DNA of 64,000 nucleotides from Rhizobium metallidurans. Lineage in GTDB: Bacteria; Pseudomonadota; Alphaproteobacteria; Rhizobiales; Rhizobiaceae. Location of the stretch: NCBI RefSeq assembly GCF_014196505.1, contig NZ_JACIDW010000001.1, positions 620,001 through 684,000 of the forward strand. Direction: 5' to 3'. The translations under genes were made by a program, and so were the position numbers. The notes under the pieces were generated by a model, which was given only the letters and a program-made list of their open reading frames with translations, did no database searches and was not told the origin of the DNA. Shown piece by piece: positions 52,920 through 60,969 of the stretch; the first letter of the stretch is position 1; the number at the start of each line of letters is the position of its first letter.

Positions 52920-53945
52920 GTGAAAGCACTTGTAAAGGCGAAGGCGGAGCCAGGCCTGTGGCTTCAGGATCAACCGGAGCCGGAGATCGGCCCCGACGAC
53001 GTCCTGATCGGCGTCAGGAAGACCGGAATATGCGGAACCGATATCCACATATTTTCATGGGATTCGTGGGCGGCCAAGACGATCCCGGTGCCGATGGTGG
53101 TCGGACACGAGTACGCGGGCGAAATCGTCCAGCTCGGATCGGCTGTGCGCGGGCTTGCTGTCGGCCAGCGGGTTTCGGGAGAGGGGCATGTGATCGGCCT
53201 CGGTAGCCGCGCCGCGCGCGGCGGCAAGTTCCATCTCGCACCCGATACCGCCGGCATCGGGGTCAACATCCCCGGAGCGTTCGCCGAGTTCGTCAAGGTG
53301 CCGGCCTTCAACGTCATTCCCTTGCCGGATGAGATCGATGACGAACTGGGCGCGATCCTTGATCCGCTGGGCAACGCGGTCCACACCGCGCTGTCCTTCG
53401 ATCTCGTGGGCGAGGACGTCCTGATCACCGGCGCCGGGCCGATCGGCATCATGGCGGCGGCCGTCGCCCGGCATGCGGGTGCCCGCCACGTCGTCATCAC
53501 CGACGTCAACCCCTATCGCCTCTCCCTGGCCGGGCAGGTCGCCGATGTACAGCCGGTCGATGTCTCGGCCGAAGACCTCGGTTCCGTAACCCGGCGACTT
53601 GGCATGAAGGAGGGGTTCGACGTCGGTCTCGAGATGAGCGGTTCTCCCGCGGCATTCAATCAGATGGTCGATCACATGGTTGTCGGCGGCAAGATCGCGA
53701 TGCTCGGAATCCCAAGTGGGCCGACGACGGTGGACTGGACCAGGATCGTGTTCAAGATGCTTGTCATCAAGGGAATTTACGGGCGCGAGATGTTCGAAAC
53801 CTGGCACAAGATGCTCTCGATGCTGCAGAGCGGATTGGACGTCCGAAAGGTCATAACCCATCGAATGGCGGTTCAGGATTTCGAGCGCGGTTTCGACATC
53901 ATGCGGAGCGGAAACTCGGGCAAGGTCGTGCTTGAATGGCAGTGA
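52920..53945 (+). CDS. tdh: L-threonine 3-dehydrogenase
   Basis: 341-residue zinc-dependent medium-chain dehydrogenase oxidising threonine to 2-amino-3-oxobutyrate, the Kbl substrate. Catalytic-zinc residues: Cys in [10 protein letters not shown] and His-Glu in [11 protein letters not shown]. The Tdh-specific [20 protein letters not shown] segment and cofactor motif [13 protein letters not shown] are present. The structural-zinc lobe of classical Tdh (four cysteines after SGEGH) is replaced by [16 protein letters not shown] with no cysteine. GTG start with AAGGAAA upstream. Confidence 0.92.
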   Translation: MKALVKAKAEPGLWLQDQPEPEIGPDDVLIGVRKTGICGTDIHIFSWDSWAAKTIPVPMVVGHEYAGEIVQLGSAVRGLAVGQRVSGEGHVIGLGSRAARGGKFHLAPDTAGIGVNIPGAFAEFVKVPAFNVIPLPDEIDDELGAILDPLGNAVHTALSFDLVGEDVLITGAGPIGIMAAAVARHAGARHVVITDVNPYRLSLAGQVADVQPVDVSAEDLGSVTRRLGMKEGFDVGLEMSGSPAAFNQMVDHMVVGGKIAMLGIPSGPTTVDWTRIVFKMLVIKGIYGREMFETWHKMLSMLQSGLDVRKVITHRMAVQDFERGFDIMRSGNSGKVVLEWQ

Positions 53946-54058
53946 CGGGGTCACCGACGGGTTGGCTTGCGGTGGGCCTTCCGGCCAGCCGTCGGCCAAG
54001 CCGGATGTGACGCGCAACGCGTCGCGATCGTGGAACCTTGAAGGGCACGTCGGGCGGG

Positions 54059-54736
54059 CTACTTGAAGCCTTCCTCAAGCTGGCACCATATGGCGAGCAA
54101 CGGCTGAGACGTGCATCGTATCGCGAATGCCTGTCCGGCCTCGACCGAAAACACCGACCCGGCGTCAGCCCTTAGCCACGCATCGCCATCGATGCAAATC
54201 TCAGAGGGGCTCAGAAGCACGAAGGCCTTGGAGCGGGCCTGCACATTATCGGGAAACCGCGTGTATGGTTCCATGAGGATCAAGCAAATGCGAATGTCCG
54301 GGCGCGTTTCGATGCCCGACGGACCAACCAGGACGCTGTGCGCATGGGCCTTGGAGAAGTTCACGCTTGCGAATGGACCCGACCGGCCGCTTTGCCAGAC
54401 GACATATCGGCTGAGCTGGGCGAGTTCGGCCGCAAGGCGCCCGTGAGGCGAGCTTGATTGTCTGGCGTGACGCAGGGCGCTGTCAAACGTCTGCTTGCGC
54501 TGCGCCGTTTCCTCGAGATTGAAGACACCCGTTCGTTCTGTCCGCTGAAGCACCTTTCCCGCGATAAAGCTTGCCGTCGGGCAGGCGTCGGCGGAGAGCA
54601 TCGCCGAGGCAAAGGCATTCAGAAAGCCCTGTAGGGCATCCGGACGACGAACCCCGCCGCGCACGGCGAGCCTTGCCACCACACCGTCTTTCTCCGTCAC
54701 AAGGAGGTCGGCGGAGTGGTCGGTTTTCTTATTCAT
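54059..54736 (-). CDS. DMSP-lyase/cupin-like protein lacking metal ligands
   Basis: 225 residues. The C-terminal 90 resemble the cupin of the dimethylsulfoniopropionate lyase family: HAHSVLVGPSGIETRPDIRI, LILMEPYTRFPD, then a tail VEAGQAFAIRCTSQPLLAIW. Where that family has D-H-x-H-x-x-E-E, this protein reads DNVQARSKAF. The later ligand His (usually H-A-M/L-R) is Phe (FAIR). So no metal site remains and lyase activity is unlikely. The N-terminal half matches nothing I know. Converges on tdh; its frame and ribosome-binding site look healthy, so it may have a new role. Confidence 0.62.
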   Translation of the reverse strand: MNKKTDHSADLLVTEKDGVVARLAVRGGVRRPDALQGFLNAFASAMLSADACPTASFIAGKVLQRTERTGVFNLEETAQRKQTFDSALRHARQSSSPHGRLAAELAQLSRYVVWQSGRSGPFASVNFSKAHAHSVLVGPSGIETRPDIRICLILMEPYTRFPDNVQARSKAFVLLSPSEICIDGDAWLRADAGSVFSVEAGQAFAIRCTSQPLLAIWCQLEEGFK

Positions 54737-54887
54737 TGTCTGCGATCCACATGCGGCTGCTTTTCACGGTCGTTCAGATGATCCGGCACCTTCGTCGCAG
54801 CCGTGGTAACCGTGATCGCGATACCGAAGCAAGCCCCATCGAACCCGCCATATGGTCGCCGGATCAGAAAATTCTTCCTGTCCATCC

Positions 54888-54915
54888 CTCCGGCGGCCCA
54901 ACGAGGCCGCCGGAG
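54888..54915 (-). terminator. Hairpin downstream of SulP gene
   Basis: Perfect 11-base arms (CTCCGGCGGCC at 54888-54898, GGCCGCCGGAG at 54905-54915) with a 6-base loop, 13 bases beyond the SulP stop. No U-run follows on the minus strand, so a terminator or a 3'-end stabiliser. Confidence 0.5.
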
Positions 54916-54928
54916 CCGTGTCGGTTCG

Positions 54929-56596
54929 TCAGGCTCTCGCTTCCGCGTCGAGGCGGTGGAAGAGAGGGCCCAGGCGCTTGTGGCGGTCTTCGTGCCGCGG
55001 ATGGATGAACTCCATCTTGCGCCCGGCGCGGGCCTCGCGCTTCACCCAGTCGCTGATCGTCTCGGCGCTGGTATGATCGACGAAGTGCAGATCGCGGCCG
55101 ACGAGCTGCACGTTGCGGTTCGACGGCAGGCTTTCAAGCGTGTCGAGCAGGGCAGGCAGGTCCTTGCAGGTGGCCGCGCCGTCCAGAGTGAGAGCGATCG
55201 CCCCGTTTTCCTCGCGGCTTTCGATGCGGAGCCGGCGCCGCAGGTGCGGAGCGATCTCCATGATCGACAATGCCAGACCGATGCCGACGCCGATCAGCAG
55301 ATCCTGCGTGACGATCATCGCCACCGTCGCCAGCCAGATGCCGACGGGCACCCAGCCGTGGTGATCGAAGAGGTGGCGGACGTGATGCAGGCTGACCAGC
55401 CGGCACCCGGTGACGAGCAGAACGGCGGCGAGCGCCGTCAGCGGCACGACGCCGAGCAATTGCGGCAGCAGCGCGACAAGGGCCAGCACCCAGACGCCGT
55501 GCATGACGGCGGAAGCGCGGGTCTTCGCCCCCGCCTGCACGTTGGCCGAGGAGCGGACGATGACGCCGGTAATCGGCAACGCGCCGAGCATGCCGCAAAT
55601 GCCGTTGCCGACGCCCTGGGCGAAAAGCTCCCGGTTGAAGCGGGTCCGGACGCCGTCGTGCATGCGGTCCACGGCGGCCGCCGAAAGCAGCGTTTCGGCG
55701 CTGGCGATGACGGCGATGACCAGCACGGTGACGAATATGCCTGGTTCCGTCAGCCGTAGGAAGTCCGCCGCCGCCGGCACCGAAATCCCGTCGAGCAGTG
55801 AGGCGGGCAGTTGAACCCTAGCGATGGGAAGGTTGAAGACCACCGCCAGAAGCGTGCCGAAGCCGACGCCGACCAGCGCGCCGGGCACCAGCCTCAGCCG
55901 TGCCGGGCGCAGCTTCTCCCAGCCGATCATGGCCAGCAGCGATGCAACGCCGATCATCAGCGCGAGGGCTTCGGTCGTGAAGATATCGGCCATCCAGACG
56001 GGAAGGGCATCGGTATCAGCAGCCGTCGGGCTGGCCGGCACCGCCGCGGCGGCCTGGCTGGCGGCGTTCGCCACGGGCTCCGCGTGATTGAAGAGCGCGG
56101 CCACGCTTTCATCCATCGCGGCGACGTTGTCGATACCGCCGGCCGCCGGCTTCGAGCCCATCAGCACGTGGATCTGGCCGAGAACGATCAGGATGCCGAT
56201 GCCGGCCAGCATTCCATGGACCACGGCGGGCGAGATTGCCCTGAACCACGAGCCGATCCGGAAAAATCCTGCCAGAATCTGCAAGGCGCCGGCCGCCACG
56301 ACAACGGGACCGAGCGCGGCGAGGCCGTATCGGTCGACGAAGCCGAAGACGATGACGGCGAGACCGGCCGCCGGCCCGGAGACCTGCAGAGGAGAGCCGG
56401 CCAGCAGGCCGACGACGATGCCGCCGACGATGCCGGACACGAGACCCATGGCCACGGGCACGCCCGAGGCAACCGCGATGCCGAGGCAAAGCGGGATGGC
56501 GACAAGGAAGACGACGACCGAGGATGCGAAATCGGCAAGCGCGGTCGAGGGCTTCGGTCCGCCCGGAGCGGATGTGCGGGAGCTGATATCTGCCAT
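54929..56596 (-). CDS. SulP-family anion transporter with STAS domain (probable bicarbonate transporter)
   Basis: About 555 residues. The membrane part has 10-12 hydrophobic segments with SulP landmarks VVFLVAIPLCLGIAVASGVP near residue 30 and GPAAGLAVIVFG near 80. It contains a hydrophilic insertion of about 50 residues (near 150-205, MDESVAALFNHAEPVANAAS). The C-terminal STAS domain follows residue 440 (LPSNRNVQLVGRDLHFVDHT). Five bases after the carbonic anhydrase gene. SulP-carbonic anhydrase pairs are known for bicarbonate uptake; sulfate or another anion cannot be excluded. Start ATG 56596; the frame reaches into the anhydrase gene. Confidence 0.88.
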   Translation of the reverse strand: MADISSRTSAPGGPKPSTALADFASSVVVFLVAIPLCLGIAVASGVPVAMGLVSGIVGGIVVGLLAGSPLQVSGPAAGLAVIVFGFVDRYGLAALGPVVVAAGALQILAGFFRIGSWFRAISPAVVHGMLAGIGILIVLGQIHVLMGSKPAAGGIDNVAAMDESVAALFNHAEPVANAASQAAAAVPASPTAADTDALPVWMADIFTTEALALMIGVASLLAMIGWEKLRPARLRLVPGALVGVGFGTLLAVVFNLPIARVQLPASLLDGISVPAAADFLRLTEPGIFVTVLVIAVIASAETLLSAAAVDRMHDGVRTRFNRELFAQGVGNGICGMLGALPITGVIVRSSANVQAGAKTRASAVMHGVWVLALVALLPQLLGVVPLTALAAVLLVTGCRLVSLHHVRHLFDHHGWVPVGIWLATVAMIVTQDLLIGVGIGLALSIMEIAPHLRRRLRIESREENGAIALTLDGAATCKDLPALLDTLESLPSNRNVQLVGRDLHFVDHTSAETISDWVKREARAGRKMEFIHPRHEDRHKRLGPLFHRLDAEARA

Positions 56597-56601
56597 GCGC
56601 G

Positions 56602-57303
56602 TCACTCCGCCGTGATTGCCGCCAGGGTGGGAACGACGTGGGGTACCTCGCGGCCGGTGACGGCGACGGGCAGCGGATGCCCCTCCTCGATCTCGATGAA
56701 GCGCGATGCCGTCCCGTCGTAGATCAGCACGTTTCCTGTTTCGATATCGAAGAACCATCCATGCAGCGTCACCTCGTTCCTGGCGAGCTTGGCGGCGACG
56801 GAGGGATGCGTGCGCAGGTGATCGAGCTGAACGAGCACGTTTTCCATGGCCACCGCCCGGATCCGGTCCCTATCCTCGATCGTCTTCGGATAGGCCTCGC
56901 AGACGATCGAATAGGCGGCATGGCTATGTTTCAGCCAGGCCGCGACGTTGGGCATCGGTTCGAGCAGTTCCGGATGGCACAGCCCCTTCATGGCGCCGCA
57001 GTCGGAATGACCGCAGACGATGATGTCGCGCACCCCAAGCGCGACAACGGCATATTCGATGGCCGAAGACACGCCACCGTTCATGGTCTGGAAGGGCGGA
57101 ACGATGTTGCCGGCGTTACGGCAGACAAACAGCTCGCCGGGCCCTGATTGCGTGATCGTTTCCGGCATGACCCGGCTGTCCGCGCATGAAATCATCAGCG
57201 CTTGCGGGCTTTGCCCCTCGCGCGCCAGCTTCTCGTAGAGAGCTGAATTGTCGGGAAAAACCGCACCGCGAAAACTGGAAATACCTTTCAGGAGATCACC
57301 CAT
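56602..57303 (-). CDS. Beta-class carbonic anhydrase
   Basis: 233-residue zinc enzyme interconverting CO2 and bicarbonate. Zinc ligands and the catalytic dyad are all present: Cys-x-Asp-x-Arg in LMISCADSRVMPE near residue 40, and His-x2-Cys in VCGHSDCGAMKGL near residue 100. Length and FVCRNAGNIVPP fit the beta class. First gene of a two-gene operon with the SulP transporter, so it supplies or consumes the transported bicarbonate. No signal peptide: cytoplasmic. Confidence 0.95.
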   Translation of the reverse strand: MGDLLKGISSFRGAVFPDNSALYEKLAREGQSPQALMISCADSRVMPETITQSGPGELFVCRNAGNIVPPFQTMNGGVSSAIEYAVVALGVRDIIVCGHSDCGAMKGLCHPELLEPMPNVAAWLKHSHAAYSIVCEAYPKTIEDRDRIRAVAMENVLVQLDHLRTHPSVAAKLARNEVTLHGWFFDIETGNVLIYDGTASRFIEIEEGHPLPVAVTGREVPHVVPTLAAITAE

Positions 57304-57781
57304 GCTCTGTTCCTCAGTCTGGCCCGGATGGCAGGAAAAGAGTTCCTCCGTCCGGTGGGGTTAAAGGAAAGCGATTGCTTCGCACCTGCGAGAAAAACAT
57401 GGGGATTGAGGCAGATTATGTCGCAATGCAGCATAAATTGCGGCGGCCAATAACGTTTTTGCGAGGATATTCAGAGCCGTTGTCACGGCTTCGCGAGCAA
57501 CGTCGATGACAGGTTTTTCGGCCGGCAAGAGCCGGCGGCCCCCAATTTCGTTGGTTCCGTGGGGTTCTGATCGGGCCGGTCCGTCTGTCCGGGAGCGCGA
57601 GTTCCCGTCGCCAGCCATCGCCGGCGGCCGCGTGTGTGCGTGAGCGCGGACACTGCCTTATGGGCGCTTCTGGCATCCGCCGATGTCCGTCCGCTCGAGT
57701 GCGCGAGAACACGAGAACCACCCCGCTGACCTCCGACGAGAATGGCTGTTGCGAATCCCGGGCCATGCGTTAAATCTTTCC
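57304..57781. other. Intergenic region between carbonic anhydrase and LysR genes
   Basis: About 480 bases holding the divergent promoters. A relatively AT-rich stretch around 57360-57480 contains near-repeats of GCAATGCAGCATAAATTGC type and is the best place for them. The frames that cross it show no family motifs, so I annotate no gene. No riboswitch or RNA gene recognised. Confidence 0.4.
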
Positions 57782-58717
57782 GTGGTCCTGGGTTGGGAGA
57801 CAGAGAAGATCGTACGGAAATATTACGGGCTTCCGCCACTTACCAGTTTAGCGGTCTTCGAGGCGACCGCCCGGCTCGCGAGCTTCAGTCGCGCGGCCGA
57901 GGAGATGAATGTCACGAAAGGCGCGATCAGCCGGCAGGTGAAGGCGCTTGAGGACGAGCTCGGCATTCGACTTTTCATCCGCGACAGAAACGGTGTGCAA
58001 CTGACCGCCGCCGCGCAGGATCTCTTCGCGGAAATCTCCTCCAGCTTCTCGCAATGGTCGGAAACGATCCGCACGATCACCACCGACAAGCCGGAAGAGT
58101 CCGTTACACTTTCCTGTACCGAGGCGTTCGCCACCCTTTGGCTCATTCCGCGCATGTCGGATTTCTCGCGCCGCTTCCCGAATATAACGGTGAACTACCT
58201 GATACCGGACAAGGTGGGCGACTATCGCAATGCGGAAGTCGACCTCTTCGTCCGCCCGGCGAATGGCGGATGGCCGAACGAGAGCAGCGAGCCGTTATAC
58301 GACGACGTGATCTATCCGGTTTGCGGACCGGCGTTCGCGGAAAGGCACAGCGATGTGCCGTCCTCGCTCATCTGGCAGCTTCCGCTTCTGCATCTCGACT
58401 GGATCGTGCCCAATTGGCCCAGCTGGCACGATTTCCTGCAGTCCAACTCGATTGCCCATAAAGGACTGCGCGGGCAGCGCTTCGCCAAGTACACCGTCCT
58501 CCTCGCCGCCGCGGCGGAAAATCAGGGGCTGGCGCTCGGATGGAACGCGATGGTCGAGCCCTTGATCGGTCAGGGAAAGCTCGTGCGCTTTTCCGATCTC
58601 GCGGTTGTCGATCCCATCGGCTTCTGCATTGCCTGGAGCGACAGGAAGCCACTGTCCCCGGCGGCAAAGACCTTCCAGATGTGGCTTCGCGAACAGGCGC
58701 GTCCGCAATCCCCCTGA
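57782..58717 (+). CDS. LysR-family regulator, GcvA-like
   Basis: About 311 residues from GTG 57782 (the open frame goes back to 57683, but the GcvA-type N-terminus starts close to LPPLTSLAVFEATARLASFSRA). Helix-turn-helix SFSRAAEEMNVTKGAISRQVK is followed by ALEDELGIRLFIRDRNGVQL. The effector domain has the GcvA-type TLSCTEAFATLWLIPRMSDF. Start remains uncertain since no strong ribosome-binding site is visible. On the same strand 196 bases before the quaternary-amine importer, which it probably controls. Confidence 0.85.
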   Translation: MVLGWETEKIVRKYYGLPPLTSLAVFEATARLASFSRAAEEMNVTKGAISRQVKALEDELGIRLFIRDRNGVQLTAAAQDLFAEISSSFSQWSETIRTITTDKPEESVTLSCTEAFATLWLIPRMSDFSRRFPNITVNYLIPDKVGDYRNAEVDLFVRPANGGWPNESSEPLYDDVIYPVCGPAFAERHSDVPSSLIWQLPLLHLDWIVPNWPSWHDFLQSNSIAHKGLRGQRFAKYTVLLAAAAENQGLALGWNAMVEPLIGQGKLVRFSDLAVVDPIGFCIAWSDRKPLSPAAKTFQMWLREQARPQSP

Positions 58718-58913
58718 TGAATTTGACCCGGCAGATCAACGGCGGGTGATTTTTTTGCGCGATACGCGACATATAAGCAGTGATAAATAGATGTCCGTTG
58801 GTTGTTCAGGTTCCGCGGTCAATACAGGTATTGCGGTTCTCCGAGGCGATGTCGACCTTCATCGACGCCACCCATGGAGGCAACCTCCGTCGCATTTAAT
58901 AGGAGGAACTGCG

Positions 58914-59912
58914 ATGAAAATTATTGGTCTGGTCGCCGTCGGCGCAATCTCACTTTTTGCCGCTCAGCAGGCGCAAGCAGCGTCATGCGAGGATATCACG
59001 ATTGCCGATATGAGCTCCATGTCGGCGGAATTCCTTGCAGCCATGGACAAGTTCATTCTGAACAAGGGCTTCGGCTGCAACGCCAATCTGGTGGCGGGCG
59101 ACACCGTGCCGGCGATCACCGCGATGATCGAGAAAGGCCAGCCGGATATCATTCCCGAGGGTGCCGTCGATGTCGTTCCGGCGCTCTACAAGGAAGGCGT
59201 GGAGACCGGCAAGATCGTCGCCGTCTCCGATCCGCTGTCCGACGCCGGCAACCAGGGTCTGTGGATTCCCAAATACATGGTCGACAAGGATCCGCAGTTG
59301 GCGACCCTTGCCGGCGTGCTGAAGAATCCCGAGCTTTTCGCCAACCCGGAAAATCCTTCCCGCGGCGGCATCTACAACGGCGCGCCGGGATGGGGCGCGA
59401 CGATCGTGACGGCGCAACTCTACAAGGCCAACAAGATGGCCGACTACAAGTTCGATCTGATCGATCCCGGCTCGCTTGCCGGCCTCGATAGCGCGATCTC
59501 GCGCGCCTACGAACGCAAGCAGGGCATCATCGCCTATTACTGGTCGCCCACGGGGCTGCTCGGCCGATATGACATGGTCAAGGTCGATCTCGGTGTCGCG
59601 AACGACCCGGAAGAGTGGAAGCGCTGCACCGCGGTTGCCGAATGCGCCGATCCGAAGCCCAATGCCTGGACCGCATCGGACAACATCAAGACGCTTGTTT
59701 CGAAGAAGTTTTCCGAAGCGGGCGGCGACGCCATCGACTACCTGAAGAAGCGTGAGTTGAAGGCCGATACGATCAACAAGGTGCTCGCCTGGATGAACGA
59801 AAATCAGGCCAAGGGCGAAGACGCCGCGCAGTATTTTCTCACCGAAAATCCTGACATCTGGACCAAGTGGGTCTCGCCGGACGTTGCCGAGAAGGTAAAG
59901 TCGGCGCTCTGA
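58914..59912 (+). CDS. Glycine betaine/choline-type ABC importer binding protein (ProX/OpuAC)
   Basis: 332-residue periplasmic receptor with signal peptide ending AQQAQA (about residue 22). OpuAC-domain features: FILNKGFGCNANLVAGDTVP near residue 48, GQPDIIPEGAVDVVPALYKE near 75, and the aromatic-rich GIYNGAPGWGATIV and AYYWSPTGLLGRYDMVKV, the sort of Trp/Tyr residues that form the quaternary-ammonium cage. ATG 58914 has AGGAGG. First gene of the ABC operon, followed by a hairpin at 59930-59959. Confidence 0.9.
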   Translation: MKIIGLVAVGAISLFAAQQAQAASCEDITIADMSSMSAEFLAAMDKFILNKGFGCNANLVAGDTVPAITAMIEKGQPDIIPEGAVDVVPALYKEGVETGKIVAVSDPLSDAGNQGLWIPKYMVDKDPQLATLAGVLKNPELFANPENPSRGGIYNGAPGWGATIVTAQLYKANKMADYKFDLIDPGSLAGLDSAISRAYERKQGIIAYYWSPTGLLGRYDMVKVDLGVANDPEEWKRCTAVAECADPKPNAWTASDNIKTLVSKKFSEAGGDAIDYLKKRELKADTINKVLAWMNENQAKGEDAAQYFLTENPDIWTKWVSPDVAEKVKSAL

Positions 59913-59929
59913 CCACGAAGGCCACGGGT

Positions 59930-59959
59930 GTGACGGGTCGCCGCCGGGCGGCCCGTCAC
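59930..59959 (+). other. Intercistronic hairpin after binding-protein gene
   Basis: 13-base arms (59930-59942, 59947-59959; one G-U pair) with a 4-base loop, 17 bases after the binding-protein stop and before the permease gene, without a U-run. Fits a role in keeping binding protein in excess over the membrane subunits. Confidence 0.6.
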
Positions 59960-60072
59960 CACGCCGGCACGCACCAGCTTCTACATACAGCCCCGACTGC
60001 CGGGTCGACATGTTGCCGTGATCGAAGGTTCACGCGCGCTGGCGCCGTGCTGCCCAAATCTTCCTAGACAAG

Positions 60073-60969
60073 GTGCGAAACGTGAACTGGTTTCTTTCAT
60101 TTCCGAATCTGGACAGAGGCTATCTGACCGCGCTCAAGCTCGCGATCGATTCCTGGTTTCGGGACGTCGCGCGGTCGCTTGGATCGACCGCCGATTTTCT
60201 CTTCTATCCTCTCCAGGTGAGCTTGAGCTGGTGCGAACGGTTTCTCGTCGGCATGCCGTGGCCGCTCGTTCTTGCCTTTGTCGCCTTGCTTGCGTGGCTC
60301 GCAAGCCGAAGCGTCAAACTGGTCGTGGGTTGCGTCTCCATTCTGGTCCTGATCGGGCTCTTCGACATGTGGGACGATACGATGAAGACCATTTCGATGA
60401 TCTTCGTCTGCAGTGTCCTGGCGGTCGTTATCGGCCTGCCGATCGGCATTGCGGCGGCGCGTTCCGATCGTGTCCAGCGCGTCATCCTGCCGATCCTCGA
60501 TGTCATGCAAACCATGCCGAGTTTCGTTTATCTGATACCGGTCGTGATGCTTCTCGGCATCGGGCGCGTGCCGGGCCTCATCGCTGTCGTCATCTACAGC
60601 ATTCCGCCGATCATCCGGCTGACAAATCTCGGCATCCGGCTTGTCGACAAGGAAATTCTCGAGGCCGCCGACGCGTTCGGTTCGTCGAAGCGGCAGAAGC
60701 TGCTCACGGTGCAGCTGCCGCTTGCGCTTCCGACAATCATGGCCGGCGTCAACCAGACGATCATGATGGCGCTCGGCATGGTCGTGATCGCGGCGATGAT
60801 CGGCGTGCAGGGATTGGGGCAACCGGTGCTGAAGGCGATCGCCAACCAGTATTTCACGCTGGGCATCTTCAACGGGCTGGCGATCGTCGGAACAGCCGTC
60901 ATTTTCGATCGCGTCAGCCAGGCGTTCGGCCAGCGTCTGCAGAAGCACAAGGGAGCGAGCCATGACTGA
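60073..60969 (+). CDS. Glycine betaine-type ABC importer permease (ProW)
   Basis: 298-residue permease. The ProW-type core contains VIGLPIGIAAARSDRVQRVI near residue 118, DVMQTMPSFVYLIPVVMLLG, and the EAA loop ILEAADAFGSSKRQKLLTVQ near residue 195, followed by GVNQTIMMALGMVVIAAMIG, the family signature. GTG 60073 or GTG 60082 may be the start; AAGG is 12 bases before the second. Overlaps proV by eight bases. Confidence 0.92.
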   Translation: MRNVNWFLSFPNLDRGYLTALKLAIDSWFRDVARSLGSTADFLFYPLQVSLSWCERFLVGMPWPLVLAFVALLAWLASRSVKLVVGCVSILVLIGLFDMWDDTMKTISMIFVCSVLAVVIGLPIGIAAARSDRVQRVILPILDVMQTMPSFVYLIPVVMLLGIGRVPGLIAVVIYSIPPIIRLTNLGIRLVDKEILEAADAFGSSKRQKLLTVQLPLALPTIMAGVNQTIMMALGMVVIAAMIGVQGLGQPVLKAIANQYFTLGIFNGLAIVGTAVIFDRVSQAFGQRLQKHKGASHD

